The position numbers were made by a program, and so were the translations under genes. This document shows, in pieces, positions 1-6,507 of a stretch of 10,418 bases of DNA (positions are counted from its first letter, which is position 1; every line of letters starts with the position of its first letter). The notes under the pieces were generated by a model that was not told the origin of the DNA, did not search any database, and saw only the letters and a list, made by a program, of their open reading frames with translations. This DNA is from Clostridiales bacterium (lineage in GTDB: Bacteria > Bacillota > Clostridia > Oscillospirales > Oscillospiraceae), in assembly GCA_004555705.1 (NCBI GenBank), contig SFHI01000068.1, forward strand, positions 1 to 10,418, given 5' to 3'.

Positions 1-16
1 ACCGTCCTGAATTGTT

Positions 17-58
17 GGGGGATTGCCACACCAGCGTGCGCGCTGGTTCGCAATGACA
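17..58 (+). repeat. Part-copy of the palindromic intergenic element (one arm)
   Basis: One arm of the element family seen complete at 6234-6406 and 8236-8410. It contains the inner hairpin ACCAGCG-TGCG-CGCTGGT inside an outer ATTGC/GCAAT pairing (22-54), and ends in the family terminus AATGACA. The bases after it (a T5 run at 63-67, then AGTGC and AACAACAATTT) match those after the copy ending at 8410, so it lies in the same orientation as that copy. The other arm is not in the window; whether it lies to the left or is lost cannot be told. Confidence 0.8.
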
Positions 59-128
59 GTCCTTTTTCAGTGCGCTATTAGGACTGTAAACAACAATTTT
101 TCTTCCCGCTGAGTTTTCGTGTTTCCTT

Positions 129-165
129 AAAAAAGTGGGGCTATTGCAGCTGCAATAGCCCCACT
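129..165 (-). terminator. Intrinsic terminator of the ABC importer operon
   Basis: Positions 134-165 form a perfect 32-bp palindrome, able to fold into a stem of up to 14 bp with an AGCT loop. Read on the minus strand it is followed at once by six U residues (A-run 129-134 on the plus strand). It begins 39 bp past the stop codon of the solute-binding protein gene. There is no U-run on the plus-strand side, so it is directional. Confidence 0.93.
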
Positions 166-204
166 GGCGTGTAACGCTAAGCAGGAAGTATCTTCAGTTA
201 CGAA

Positions 205-1683
205 TTACTTTGCCCACTCGTCGATCTGACGCTGAGCCTCGGCAATGATGTCATCGAAGCCGGAAGCACGCATCTCGTCCAGCATATCGGCGATCAGAGC
301 TCTGGGCTCCTCGGTGCCGGTCATCAGAACGGGACGGTACTGAGCGTAGATGGCGATACAGGCCTGCAGCTGGTCAGCCACGGGAGCGGTGTCAAAGGCA
401 AAGCCCAGAGTGGGGGAGCCGATGGCCTGCTCGTTCAGAGCCTTGACCTCGTCCCACTGGTTGAACTCTTCGGTGACCTGCTGGGTAACCTGGAAGAAGG
501 TGCCCTGGGTGTAGCCGGCCATGGTCCAGTCGGTGTTCAGACGCTCAACCTTGCCGTCCACGTACTGGAAGTTCTCGCCCTCCAGGCCGAAGTACAGGGA
601 GTCACGGACGAAGGAGTCGGTGTTGACCAGCTCCAGCAGCTGCAGAGCCTTCTCGGGGTACTTGCAGGCGGCGCTGATGCAGTTCATGGAGCCCTGAACG
701 GTGGCGTTGGACAGCACGGTGTTGCCGTACTGGATGGCCACGGCGTCAACGCCCATCTGGGGACCCCAGGTGGTGACGGCAGCCAGAGACCAGCCCTGGG
801 CCACGAAGGCGGCGCGGTAGGAAGGAGCCTCGCTCAGAGTGGCGGCATCGGAGTTGATGTAGCCGGCCTCATACCACTGATGCAGGATGTCCAGGTCAGC
901 CAGGACATCCTCCTGCTCGAACACGGAGACAGCCTTGGGCTCGCCGCCGGTGTAGGAAACGCCGATGGCAGCCAGGCCGCTGGACAGATCGTCATACTTG
1001 GAGCTGTAGATGGCATCCCAGCCGCCCATGGCCATGACCACAGGAGCGGAGCCCATGTTCTCGTACATAGCCTTGACGATGGGGGTCATGTCAGCCATGG
1101 TGTGGGCGTTCTCGTAGTCCAGACCGGTGGCTTCCACAACAGCCTTGTCATAGACAAAGTACTGGGTGGAGGAGGAGTCCTTGTAGGTGGGAACGGCGTA
1201 CAGGCCGCCGCCGACCTTACAGGCATCCCAGTAGTCAGCGGGGATCAGGTCGATGAGCTTGGGGGCATTGGCTTCCAGAATGCCGGAGATATCGGCGAAA
1301 GCACCGATGGCCACGTCATTGTAGAAGGTGCCGTTGTTGGTGAACATGATGTCGTAGGGCTCGTTGGTGGAAACGATCATGTTGCGGCGGGTATCCCAGT
1401 CGCCCCAGCCCACAACCTCGATGTCCAGATGAACACCGATCTTCTCTTCCAGATACTTGTCCAGATTGGCCTTCCAGGCATCGTAGTTGCTGGGCATACC
1501 GGAGCCGACGGTGACCCACTTCAGGGTGGGGATTTCAGCGGGCGCGGCACCCTGGCTGTCGGCGGGCTGATTGGCCGCAGGCTGGTTGCCGGAGCTGGCA
1601 GGCGCTTCCGTCTTGGAGCCGCAGCCTGCGAACAGGGAAGCGACCATGAGGACAGCCAGCAGAAGTGCGAGAATCTTCTTCAT
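205..1683 (-). CDS. ABC transporter sugar-binding lipoprotein (LplA-like)
   Basis: Extracellular solute-binding lipoprotein of 492 aa that captures a sugar or oligosaccharide and hands it to the two permeases encoded just upstream. A lysine-bearing signal peptide (residues 1-20) ends in the lipobox LFAGC, so Cys21 is the expected lipidation and membrane-anchor site. A Ser/Pro/Ala/Gln-rich linker (about 22-50) precedes the binding domain. Aromatic residues are frequent (GWGDWD near 90, GGWDAIY near 220), as is common in sugar-binding clefts. The C-terminus, with GFAFDTAPV and finally EAQRQIDEW, has the look of the DUF3502 end found in LplA-type binding proteins of about 500 aa. The start is set by AGGAGG spaced for the ATG at 1683. 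The gene is last in the operon, 275 bp after permease 2, with a palindromic element between. I see no strong promoter of its own (TTGCAG and TAGAAT upstream are 19 bp apart). The ligand cannot be read from sequence; the neighbouring GH20 gene suggests a hexosamine-containing glycan. Confidence 0.93.
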   Translation of the reverse strand: MKKILALLLAVLMVASLFAGCGSKTEAPASSGNQPAANQPADSQGAAPAEIPTLKWVTVGSGMPSNYDAWKANLDKYLEEKIGVHLDIEVVGWGDWDTRRNMIVSTNEPYDIMFTNNGTFYNDVAIGAFADISGILEANAPKLIDLIPADYWDACKVGGGLYAVPTYKDSSSTQYFVYDKAVVEATGLDYENAHTMADMTPIVKAMYENMGSAPVVMAMGGWDAIYSSKYDDLSSGLAAIGVSYTGGEPKAVSVFEQEDVLADLDILHQWYEAGYINSDAATLSEAPSYRAAFVAQGWSLAAVTTWGPQMGVDAVAIQYGNTVLSNATVQGSMNCISAACKYPEKALQLLELVNTDSFVRDSLYFGLEGENFQYVDGKVERLNTDWTMAGYTQGTFFQVTQQVTEEFNQWDEVKALNEQAIGSPTLGFAFDTAPVADQLQACIAIYAQYRPVLMTGTEEPRALIADMLDEMRASGFDDIIAEAQRQIDEWAK

Positions 1684-1716
1684 TTGTGTTTTCCTCCTAA
1701 TAATATTCTATTGAAA

Positions 1717-1729
1717 CGGGCGAAGCCCG
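1717..1729. other. Small GAA-triloop hairpin in the lipoprotein gene leader
   Basis: CGGGC-GAA-GCCCG, a 5-bp stem, lies 33 bp upstream of the lipoprotein start codon. The same design with other stem bases occurs at 6168-6180 (GTCCC/GGGAC, GAA on the minus strand) and 8513-8525 (ATCGC-GAA-GCGAT), so it probably belongs to the mosaic repeats rather than to gene-specific control. On the minus strand the loop reads TTC. Confidence 0.4.
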
Positions 1730-1770
1730 CTGCAATACGGGGATGAGATAAAATATCGTTCTGCGAACTG

Positions 1771-1816
1771 AAAAAGAAGTTGTCATTGCGAACCAGCGCG
1801 CACGCTGGTGTGGCAA
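1771..1816 (-). terminator. Possible terminator or attenuator inside the importer operon
   Basis: On the minus strand, the permease sense strand, the left arm of the element at 1781-1904 gives a hairpin (ATTGC/GCAAT outside, ACCAGCG/CGCTGGT inside, 1785-1816). It is followed by nine bases and then five U residues (1771-1775). If the whole element folds end to end, the stem closes at 1781 and the gap is five bases. It lies between permease 2 and the binding-protein gene, so it could lower read-through or protect upstream mRNA. The gap makes it a non-standard terminator. Confidence 0.35.
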
Positions 1817-1904
1817 TCCCCCCGTCCTTCCGGGCGCTTATCGGCACATCTCCCTACTAACCGGGGGATTGCCACGCCAGTGTGAGCACTGGCTCGCAAT
1901 GACA
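1781..1904 (-). repeat. REP/MITE-like palindromic element, internally deleted (124 bp)
   Basis: Begins TGTCATTGCG and ends CGCAATGACA, with each arm folding on itself: ACCAGCG-CGCA-CGCTGGT on the left and GCCAGTG-TGAG-CACTGGC on the right. The inner right part (ATCGGCACAT, then ACCGGGGGATTGCC) matches the copy at 6234-6406 in the same orientation. About 50 bp of the interior, including the GGTAA-CGA-TTACC dyad, is missing. No transposase and no clear target duplication are visible. It lies within the ABC importer operon, between permease 2 and the binding-protein gene. Confidence 0.85.
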
Positions 1905-1921
1905 GCAAGTTTTGGACGTTT

Positions 1922-1958
1922 CAACTCTTGATTGGTGTTGTCAACTGTACACTGTGCA
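1922..1958 (-). repeat. Short repeat abutting the permease 2 stop codon
   Basis: In the gene's sense direction the TAA stop is followed with no gap by a string of ACAGT/ACAGTTGACA units and then CCAATCAAGAGTTGAAA. The TTGACAA..CCAATCAAGAG part also follows the stop of the sugar transferase gene (8728-8763) in the same orientation, and AATCAAGAGTTGAAAC occurs again at 8649-8664. It belongs to a second repeat family, distinct from the hairpin-armed elements. Confidence 0.7.
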
Positions 1959-2897
1959 TTAGCCCTTCACGGCGCCGACGGTGAGGCCGGAGATGAAGTA
2001 CTTCTGGAAGAAGGGGTAGATGCAGGCGATGGGCACGGCCACCACGAAGGCGATGGCCATACGGACAGCCTCTTCGGGCATGGCCTTCTTCAGGTCGGCA
2101 CTGGTCATACCGGCGGAGGGGTTCTTGGTCAGGTACTCCAGGCTCTTCTGCATGGAGTCCAGAGTGGCCTGCAGGGACTTGAGGCTGGAGTCGTTGATGT
2201 ACAGCATGGACTGGTACCAGTCGTTCCAGTAGCCGAAGGCCAGGAACAGGGCGATGGTGGCCAGCACCGGCTTGGAGATGGGCAGCACGATCTTGAAGAA
2301 CACCGTCCACTGGGAAGCGCCGTCAATCTTGGCGGATTCGATGATGGAGTCCGGGATGGTGGTCCGGAAGAAAGTGCGGGCGATGGTGACGTTGAAGCTG
2401 GAAACCGCCAGGGGCAGAATCAGCACCCACAGGTTATCCCGCAGGCCCAGGATCTGGGTATTCACCACATAGCTGGAGGCAAGGCCGCCGCCGAAGACCA
2501 TGGGGATGAACACCAGCATGGTGAGAAAGCCGTTGAGCTTGTGCTCCTTCCGGGACAGGACGTAGCCCATCAGGCAGGTGAGCATCACGCCCAGCACGGT
2601 GCCGATGACCGTGACCTTCACGGACACCACCAGGGCGTTGAGGATCACGTGCTTCTGGTTCCACAGGAAGGTGTAGGCATCGAAGGACGCGGTCTCAGCG
2701 GTGACGAAGAGCTGGTAGCCCTCCCTACGCAGCACATCGTTCTTGGTGATGGAGATGATGAAGATGAAGATGATGGGCAAAAAGCACATCAGCGCGAGAA
2801 CCAGGAACAGGATGTTGAACAGCACATTGGAGGTGGGGGAGATCCGGTTCAGACGGTTCATGTTGTCGTTGGTGGTAGCAGCTTTATTCTTACTCAT
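1959..2897 (-). CDS. Carbohydrate ABC transporter permease 2 (LplC/YtcP-like)
   Basis: Inner-membrane permease of 312 aa, one half of the translocation channel of a CUT1-type sugar importer. About six membrane segments are visible, the first at about residues 24-50. The cytoplasmic EAA loop that docks with the ATPase starts at ESAKIDGAS (187-195) and ends in LP at 205-206. The protein ends in GAVKG, the usual finish of LplC/YtcP-type permeases, and the length is normal for the family. The start is fixed by AAGGAGG eight bases before the ATG at 2897. Only 13 bp separate it from the permease 1 stop, so the two are almost surely co-transcribed and co-translated. The stop codon abuts a short repeat. 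The substrate is unknown from sequence; the partner binding protein is at 205-1683. Confidence 0.93.
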   Translation of the reverse strand: MSKNKAATTNDNMNRLNRISPTSNVLFNILFLVLALMCFLPIIFIFIISITKNDVLRREGYQLFVTAETASFDAYTFLWNQKHVILNALVVSVKVTVIGTVLGVMLTCLMGYVLSRKEHKLNGFLTMLVFIPMVFGGGLASSYVVNTQILGLRDNLWVLILPLAVSSFNVTIARTFFRTTIPDSIIESAKIDGASQWTVFFKIVLPISKPVLATIALFLAFGYWNDWYQSMLYINDSSLKSLQATLDSMQKSLEYLTKNPSAGMTSADLKKAMPEEAVRMAIAFVVAVPIACIYPFFQKYFISGLTVGAVKG

Positions 2898-2910
2898 GCA
2901 GACCGCCTCC

Positions 2911-3888
2911 TTAAATCAGCGCGCTGTTGCGGTCGATCCTGCTGACGATCGCGTTGGCGGTGAGGATGGTGATGCAGCCCACGATGGACTGGAACATGGA
3001 GGCCGCGGCGTTCTGACCCAGGCGGCTGCTGGTGGAGACCATCTGGTAGATCTTCACATCGAAGGTGGTGACCACCTCGGCGATCTTCACGTTGGCGCCC
3101 CGGGTGACCTGGTAGAAAAGGCCAAAGTCACTGGAGAAGATCCGGCCCACCGCCAGGATGAACATCATAATGATGATGGGCTGCAGCGAGGGCAGGGTGA
3201 TGTAGCGGGCCTGCTGGGCCTTGGATGCGCCGTCCAGCACGGCGGCCTCATACAGGCTGGTGTCGATGCCGGTGATGGAGGCGAGGTACACCACCATGGA
3301 GTAGCCCAGCACCTTCCAGATATGCATGAAGGTCAGGATGTAGGGCCAGTATTTGGCCTCGGTGTACCACTTGATCCGGTCGCCGCCGAAGTACTGGATG
3401 ATGGTGTTCAGCAGACCCTTGTCCGCATCCAGGAAGGCGTAGACAAAGTAGCTGACCACGACCCAGCTCATGAAGTGGGGCATGAACATCAGGGTCTGGT
3501 AGACCTTGGACTTCCGCTTGGAGTAGATGTTGCTGATCATGATGGCCAGGCCCACGGGGAGCACAATGTCCAGCACGATGAACACCACATTATACAGGAT
3601 GGTGTTGCGCAGGATCATGGGGAAATCCTTCAGGCTCAGGAAGTACTGGAAATTCTTGAAGCCTGCCCAGTCGCTGTGGATCAGGTTGTACAGGAAGCTC
3701 TTGGTGGCGTCCACGATCTTGTAGTCCTTGAAGGCCAGGATGATACCGAACATGGGCAGGTAGCAAAACAGCGCATACCATACCATGGTGGGAACGGCCA
3801 GAACGGTCAGTTCCGTATCGTCCCTGGTCCACTTGCCGCGACGCCTGACGCCTTGCAGGGTCTTGGCCTTGGTCTTTAGTTCTGCCAT
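2911..3888 (-). CDS. Carbohydrate ABC transporter permease 1 (LplB/YteP-like)
   Basis: Inner-membrane permease of 325 aa, the first gene of the importer operon and partner of permease 2. About six membrane helices are seen, the first near residues 27-52 (VPTMVWYALFCYLP then FGIILAFKDYK, a typical LplB opening). The EAA loop begins EAAVLDGAS (214-222) and ends TLP at 231-233. I start it at the ATG at 3888, which follows AGAAGGGA at a spacing of 12. An in-frame GTG at 3930 would add 14 residues but has no ribosome binding site and lies close to the predicted transcription start. Transcription probably begins near 3946 from the TATAAT at 3953-3958, with activator-type direct repeats behind it. 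No ATPase gene accompanies the operon, which is common for this family because one MsmX-type ATPase serves many importers. Confidence 0.92.
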   Translation of the reverse strand: MAELKTKAKTLQGVRRRGKWTRDDTELTVLAVPTMVWYALFCYLPMFGIILAFKDYKIVDATKSFLYNLIHSDWAGFKNFQYFLSLKDFPMILRNTILYNVVFIVLDIVLPVGLAIMISNIYSKRKSKVYQTLMFMPHFMSWVVVSYFVYAFLDADKGLLNTIIQYFGGDRIKWYTEAKYWPYILTFMHIWKVLGYSMVVYLASITGIDTSLYEAAVLDGASKAQQARYITLPSLQPIIIMMFILAVGRIFSSDFGLFYQVTRGANVKIAEVVTTFDVKIYQMVSTSSRLGQNAAASMFQSIVGCITILTANAIVSRIDRNSALI

Positions 3889-3952
3889 AGAGTTGATCAG
3901 TCCCTTCTTCGGTCTGGCGCGGAGAGGCACGTCCCCGGCGCTTTACAGATAC

Positions 3953-3981
3953 ATTATATTTTTATTCGGCGGATTATGGAA
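3953..3981 (-). promoter_or_regulatory. Promoter of the ABC importer operon
   Basis: On the minus strand a perfect TATAAT lies at 3953-3958. The hexamer 17 bp upstream (3976-3981) is TTCCAT, a poor -35. Start of transcription would be near 3946, giving a leader of about 58 bases before the ATG at 3888. A weak -35 next to direct repeats fits an activator-dependent promoter. Confidence 0.55.
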
Positions 3982-3982
3982 G

Positions 3983-4021
3983 TCTGTAAAGGAAACTTTA
4001 TAGTATCTAAAGGAACACTTT
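3983..4021. promoter_or_regulatory. Direct repeats 21 bp apart: candidate AraC-type activator site
   Basis: TAAAGGAA occurs at 3987-3994 and 4008-4015, exactly two helical turns apart. Both are followed by a similar tail (ACTTT and CACTTT) and preceded by TCT. The near copy touches the -35 position of the importer promoter. A 9-bp inverted copy, CTTTACAGA at 3941-3949, pairs with TCTGTAAAG at 3983-3991; their centres are 42 bp apart, again a multiple of 21. Importers of the LplABC type are often controlled by YesN-like AraC-family regulators, but none is encoded here. Confidence 0.5.
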
Positions 4022-4041
4022 TTGAAATGGATTGTTTTTGT

Positions 4042-4061
4042 GCAAAATCTACATATTTTGC
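4042..4061. promoter_or_regulatory. Inverted repeat (7-6-7), candidate repressor operator
   Basis: GCAAAAT (4042-4048) and ATTTTGC (4055-4061) are perfect inverted copies separated by six bases. The dyad lies just upstream of the weak plus-strand -35 candidate at 4066 and about 200 bp before the hydrolase start. A dimeric regulator could bind it. The AT-rich setting makes chance a real alternative. Confidence 0.4.
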
Positions 4062-4257
4062 CATTTTGTGGATACTTAACAAAGTTTTAATAATTTTTCT
4101 GGCGATTCCTCCAAATTTTCAAATTTCCGAAATTCCCTCTTCCAATCCGGGGGCTTTTGACCGATAATGCTTCCAGCGGAGTCGGTTCCCGGGCTTGCCC
4201 GGGGGCGGTGCATAATCCGCTGATGTCTTTACCATTTTCAACACAAGGAGGAACACA

Positions 4258-6129
4258 ATGTTTTCATCCGTTACCGTTGCCGGACAGCCCCCCCGGGGGT
4301 ATGAGGCCGCGCTTCAGGAGCTTCGGGAGGAGCTGGGCTTCGGCCTGGGCCGCCGGGGCGTGAAGGTCATCGCGGTGCAGGGGGACCATCTGGGGGTGCG
4401 CTGCGACGGAGAAGCCGTCACCGTCACCTGGGCCGAGCCCATTCAGTTCTACCGGGCCCTGAGCCTGATCCCCGAGGAGCTTCACCCCTGCGACATTCGG
4501 GAGGAGGCTGCCTTCGCTTCCCGGGGCGTGATGTTCGACTGCTCCCGCAACGCGGTGCTTACACCTGAGGCGCTGAAGGGCTTCCTGCGGAAGATGGCCC
4601 TCATGGGTCTGAACCTGGGCATGATGTACACCGAGGACACCTATGAGGTCCCGGAGCAGCCCTTCTTCGGCTACAAGCGGGGCCGCTATACCTATGAGGA
4701 GCTGAAGGCGCTGGACGATTACGCGGATATGCTGGGGATTGAGCTGATTCCCTGCATTCAGACCCTGGGCCACCTGGACCGGGTGATGAAGTGGCCTGCA
4801 TACCACCACGTTCGGGAGAACGAGGCCGTCATCGAGCCGGACCGGGAGGAGAGCTACGAGATCCTCACCCAGATGATCCGGGCCGCCTCCGCCCCCTACC
4901 GCTCCAAGCGGATTCATCTGGGCATGGATGAGGCCTACGGCATGGGCCTGGGGGCACACCTGCACCACCACGGCTACGAGAATCCCCAGAACATCATGGG
5001 CCGCCACCTGAAGCGGCTGCTGGACATCTGTGAAGGACTGGGTCTGGAAGCCATGATCTGGAGCGATATGTACTTCCAGATTGACGGAATGCACTACCAC
5101 TCCGAGAAAGACCCCTCCCCCGAGGCCATCGCCGCCGTGGACAAGCGGGTGACGCTGGTCTACTGGGACTACTACCAGAGCCGGGAGGAGATGTACGACG
5201 ACGCCCTGCGCAAGCACGCCCTGTTCCCGGCAAAGACCGTGTTCGCCGGAGGCATCTGGACCTGGATCGGGCCCGCGCCCGCCTATCCCACCACCATCGC
5301 CAACACCCGGGCCGCCCTGGCCTCCTGCCGCCGGGCGGGAACGCCGCTGGTGGTGGCTACCTGCTGGGGCGACGACGGCCAGGAGTGCAATATGCTCACC
5401 GCCCTTCTGGGAATGCAGCTCTACGGGGAGATGACCTTCCATGGGGAATATGACGAACAGTGGCTTTACGACCGGTTCCGGCGGTGCTGCCACGCCGATG
5501 CCGGGGCGTTCCTGGCCCTCTCGGAGCTGAACACCGTCCCCGGGATGTGCTCCAAGCCCAACGATCCCACCAACATCTGTAAGATCGTCCTGTACCAGGA
5601 CCCCCTGGTGCAGCTGTTTGAAAAGGATTTGGAGGGCTTCCCCTGCGCCGAGCATTTCGAGGGCCTGGTGGCGAAATACGCCCTGGCCGCCCGGGAGAAT
5701 CCGGAGTACAGCCTGCTCTTCGACTTCTACACCGCCCTGGCCCACGCCGTGGCCCTGAAGGCCCGGTATCACGCCCAGGCGGCGAAGCTGCTTCGCGCCG
5801 GGGACCGGGAGGGCTGCGGCAGGCTCGCGGAGGACTTACCCGCCGTGGCCGACGCGGTGGAGGCCCTGCGGCAGGTGTGGCGCAGGCTCTGGGAGTCCAC
5901 CAACAAGCCCTTCGGCTTCGAGGTCATCGACTTCCGCATGGGCGGCGTCGTCGCCAGGCTCAAAACCGCCGCCGACCGGCTGGGGGCCTACGCCCGGGGA
6001 GAGATTGACGACATTCCGGAGCTGTCCGGGGAGACCTTCCTGCTCAAGCGCCGGGAGGACAATTCCATCAGCTGCACCAACACCATGGCGGAGCTCCTCA
6101 CCGCCGCCCGCCTCGACCACCCGTTTTAA
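4258..6129 (+). CDS. GH20 beta-N-acetylhexosaminidase, cytoplasmic (GH20C/Hex1-like)
   Basis: Glycoside hydrolase family 20 enzyme of 623 aa, expected to release GlcNAc or GalNAc from non-reducing ends by substrate-assisted catalysis. An N-terminal alpha/beta domain (about 1-85) precedes the TIM barrel (about 88-400). The catalytic pair is Asp224-Glu225 in HLGMDEAYG, where Asp holds the acetamido group and Glu is the acid/base. Other barrel signatures are RGVMFDCSRN (89-98), QTLGHLD (168-174), IWSDMYF (267-273), GGIWTW (331-336) and TCWGDDGQE (368-376). A helical region of about 200 residues follows. There is no signal peptide or anchor, so it should act in the cytoplasm on imported glycans. 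Size and layout resemble the pneumococcal GH20C and Paenibacillus Hex1 group from memory. It is divergent from the ABC importer, which probably feeds it. AAGGAGG fixes the ATG at 4258. Exact linkage and GlcNAc/GalNAc preference are unknown. Confidence 0.88.
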   Translation: MFSSVTVAGQPPRGYEAALQELREELGFGLGRRGVKVIAVQGDHLGVRCDGEAVTVTWAEPIQFYRALSLIPEELHPCDIREEAAFASRGVMFDCSRNAVLTPEALKGFLRKMALMGLNLGMMYTEDTYEVPEQPFFGYKRGRYTYEELKALDDYADMLGIELIPCIQTLGHLDRVMKWPAYHHVRENEAVIEPDREESYEILTQMIRAASAPYRSKRIHLGMDEAYGMGLGAHLHHHGYENPQNIMGRHLKRLLDICEGLGLEAMIWSDMYFQIDGMHYHSEKDPSPEAIAAVDKRVTLVYWDYYQSREEMYDDALRKHALFPAKTVFAGGIWTWIGPAPAYPTTIANTRAALASCRRAGTPLVVATCWGDDGQECNMLTALLGMQLYGEMTFHGEYDEQWLYDRFRRCCHADAGAFLALSELNTVPGMCSKPNDPTNICKIVLYQDPLVQLFEKDLEGFPCAEHFEGLVAKYALAARENPEYSLLFDFYTALAHAVALKARYHAQAAKLLRAGDREGCGRLAEDLPAVADAVEALRQVWRRLWESTNKPFGFEVIDFRMGGVVARLKTAADRLGAYARGEIDDIPELSGETFLLKRREDNSISCTNTMAELLTAARLDHPF

Positions 6130-6130
6130 G

Positions 6131-6165
6131 AGTTGACAGTGGACAGTTGACAGTGTACAGTTAAG
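6131..6165 (+). repeat. Period-14 tandem repeat after the GH20 stop codon
   Basis: Starts one base after the TAA stop at 6127-6129. Two 14-bp units, TTGACAGTGGACAG and TTGACAGTGTACAG, differ at one position and are followed by a partial third (TTAAGG). A GTCCC/GGGAC hairpin with a TTC loop follows at 6168-6180. An inverted relative lies at 6450-6482, so the pair brackets the palindromic element between GH20 and the mutase. Confidence 0.75.
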
Positions 6166-6197
6166 GAGTCCCTTCGGGACAATAAAAACGAGAAAGA

Positions 6198-6441
6198 CAA
6201 ATTGGGGTTTGAGAGTGCGCATTGCAAATTACCTGTCATTGCGAACCAGTCCGCAGACTGGTGTGGCAATCCCCCCGTTGAAAGGAGTCAGGTAACGATT
6301 ACCACCAAAAATCGCGGAAACTCCCGTTCTCCCGGGTATTTTTCGGTACATTTCCCCTCTATCCGGGGGATTGCCACGCCAGTGTGCGCACTGGCTCGCA
6401 ATGACAGGAAACTTGGAGACGAAGCGTCAAATACCAATTTG
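6198..6441 (+). repeat. Full-length REP/MITE-like palindromic element (core 6234-6406)
   Basis: The core runs from TGTCATTGCGA to TCGCAATGACA. The left arm folds as ACCAGTC-CGCA-GACTGGT and the right as GCCAGTG-TGCG-CACTGGC, each within an outer ATTGC/GCAAT pairing. The interior holds the dyad GGTAA-CGA-TTACC (6291-6303). The reverse complement of 8201-8446 matches it through arms, dyad, AAAAATCGC, GTACATTTCCCCTCTA and beyond the core on both sides. The homologous unit therefore runs from CAAATTGG (6198) to CCAATTTG (6441), about 244 bp. No open frame of note, transposase or target duplication is visible. Most of the 378-bp GH20-mutase gap is this element plus its flanking short repeats. Confidence 0.85.
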
Positions 6442-6449
6442 CCGAGCAT

Positions 6450-6482
6450 TCCTTAACTGTCCACTTTCCACTGTCAACTGTC
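6450..6482 (-). repeat. Inverted partner of the 6131-6165 repeat
   Basis: TTCCTTAACTGT, CCACT, CCACTGTCAACTGTCC and similar units read as the reverse complement of the array after the GH20 stop. The repeat ends about 15 bp before the mutase ribosome binding site. Together the two arrays form an outer inverted repeat around the palindromic element at 6198-6441. Confidence 0.65.
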
Positions 6483-6507
6483 CGCTACTATAACAAGGAG
6501 GCATATT

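Larger units (their letters stand above)
3889..4257. promoter_or_regulatory. Divergent control region between importer and hydrolase
   Basis: This 369-bp AT-rich stretch has no convincing gene. It holds, from left to right, the permease leader, a minus-strand -10 box, phased TAAAGGAA repeats (3987-4021), a dyad (4042-4061), a weak plus-strand promoter candidate (TTGTGG 4066-4071, 17 bp, AATAAT 4089-4094), a CCCGGG-CTTG-CCCGGG hairpin (4188-4203) of unknown role, and the hydrolase ribosome binding site AAGGAGG just before 4258. The shared region suggests joint control of uptake and hydrolysis. Confidence 0.7.

Noticed and set aside
1781..1904. Target-site duplications around the palindromic elements as proof of transposition
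   Set aside because: Bases next to the three cores (AAGT/GCAA, TACC/GGAA, TTTC/GCGT) do not form matching direct repeats, and homology runs beyond the core in the full copies, so true ends are uncertain.
1932..3879. Plus-strand frames of 337 and 378 codons opposite the two permeases
   Set aside because: They are His/Gly/Asp-rich antisense translations; the minus-strand frames have membrane helices, EAA loops and ribosome binding sites.
3889..3930. GTG at 3930 as start of permease 1
   Set aside because: No ribosome binding site precedes it, and it would lie only about 16 bases from the predicted transcription start. The ATG at 3888 has AGAAGGGA upstream.
4188..4203. CCCGGG-CTTG-CCCGGG hairpin as terminator or riboswitch part
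   Set aside because: It has no T-run after it on either strand, and no conserved riboswitch core was recognised around it.
4264..5772. Long open frame (about 500 codons) on the minus strand opposite the GH20 gene
   Set aside because: It is a mirror of a GC-rich coding strand: composition is dominated by Gly, Val, His and Gln without any domain signature, and the plus-strand gene has intact catalytic motifs and a ribosome binding site.
6168..6180. GTCCC-TTC-GGGAC as terminator of the GH20 gene
   Set aside because: The stem is only 5 bp and is followed on the plus strand by AATAAAAACG, with no T-run.
6480..6507. TACTAT at 6486-6491 as -10 of a mutase promoter
   Set aside because: No acceptable -35 lies 16-18 bp upstream, and a start of transcription here would fall almost on the ribosome binding site.
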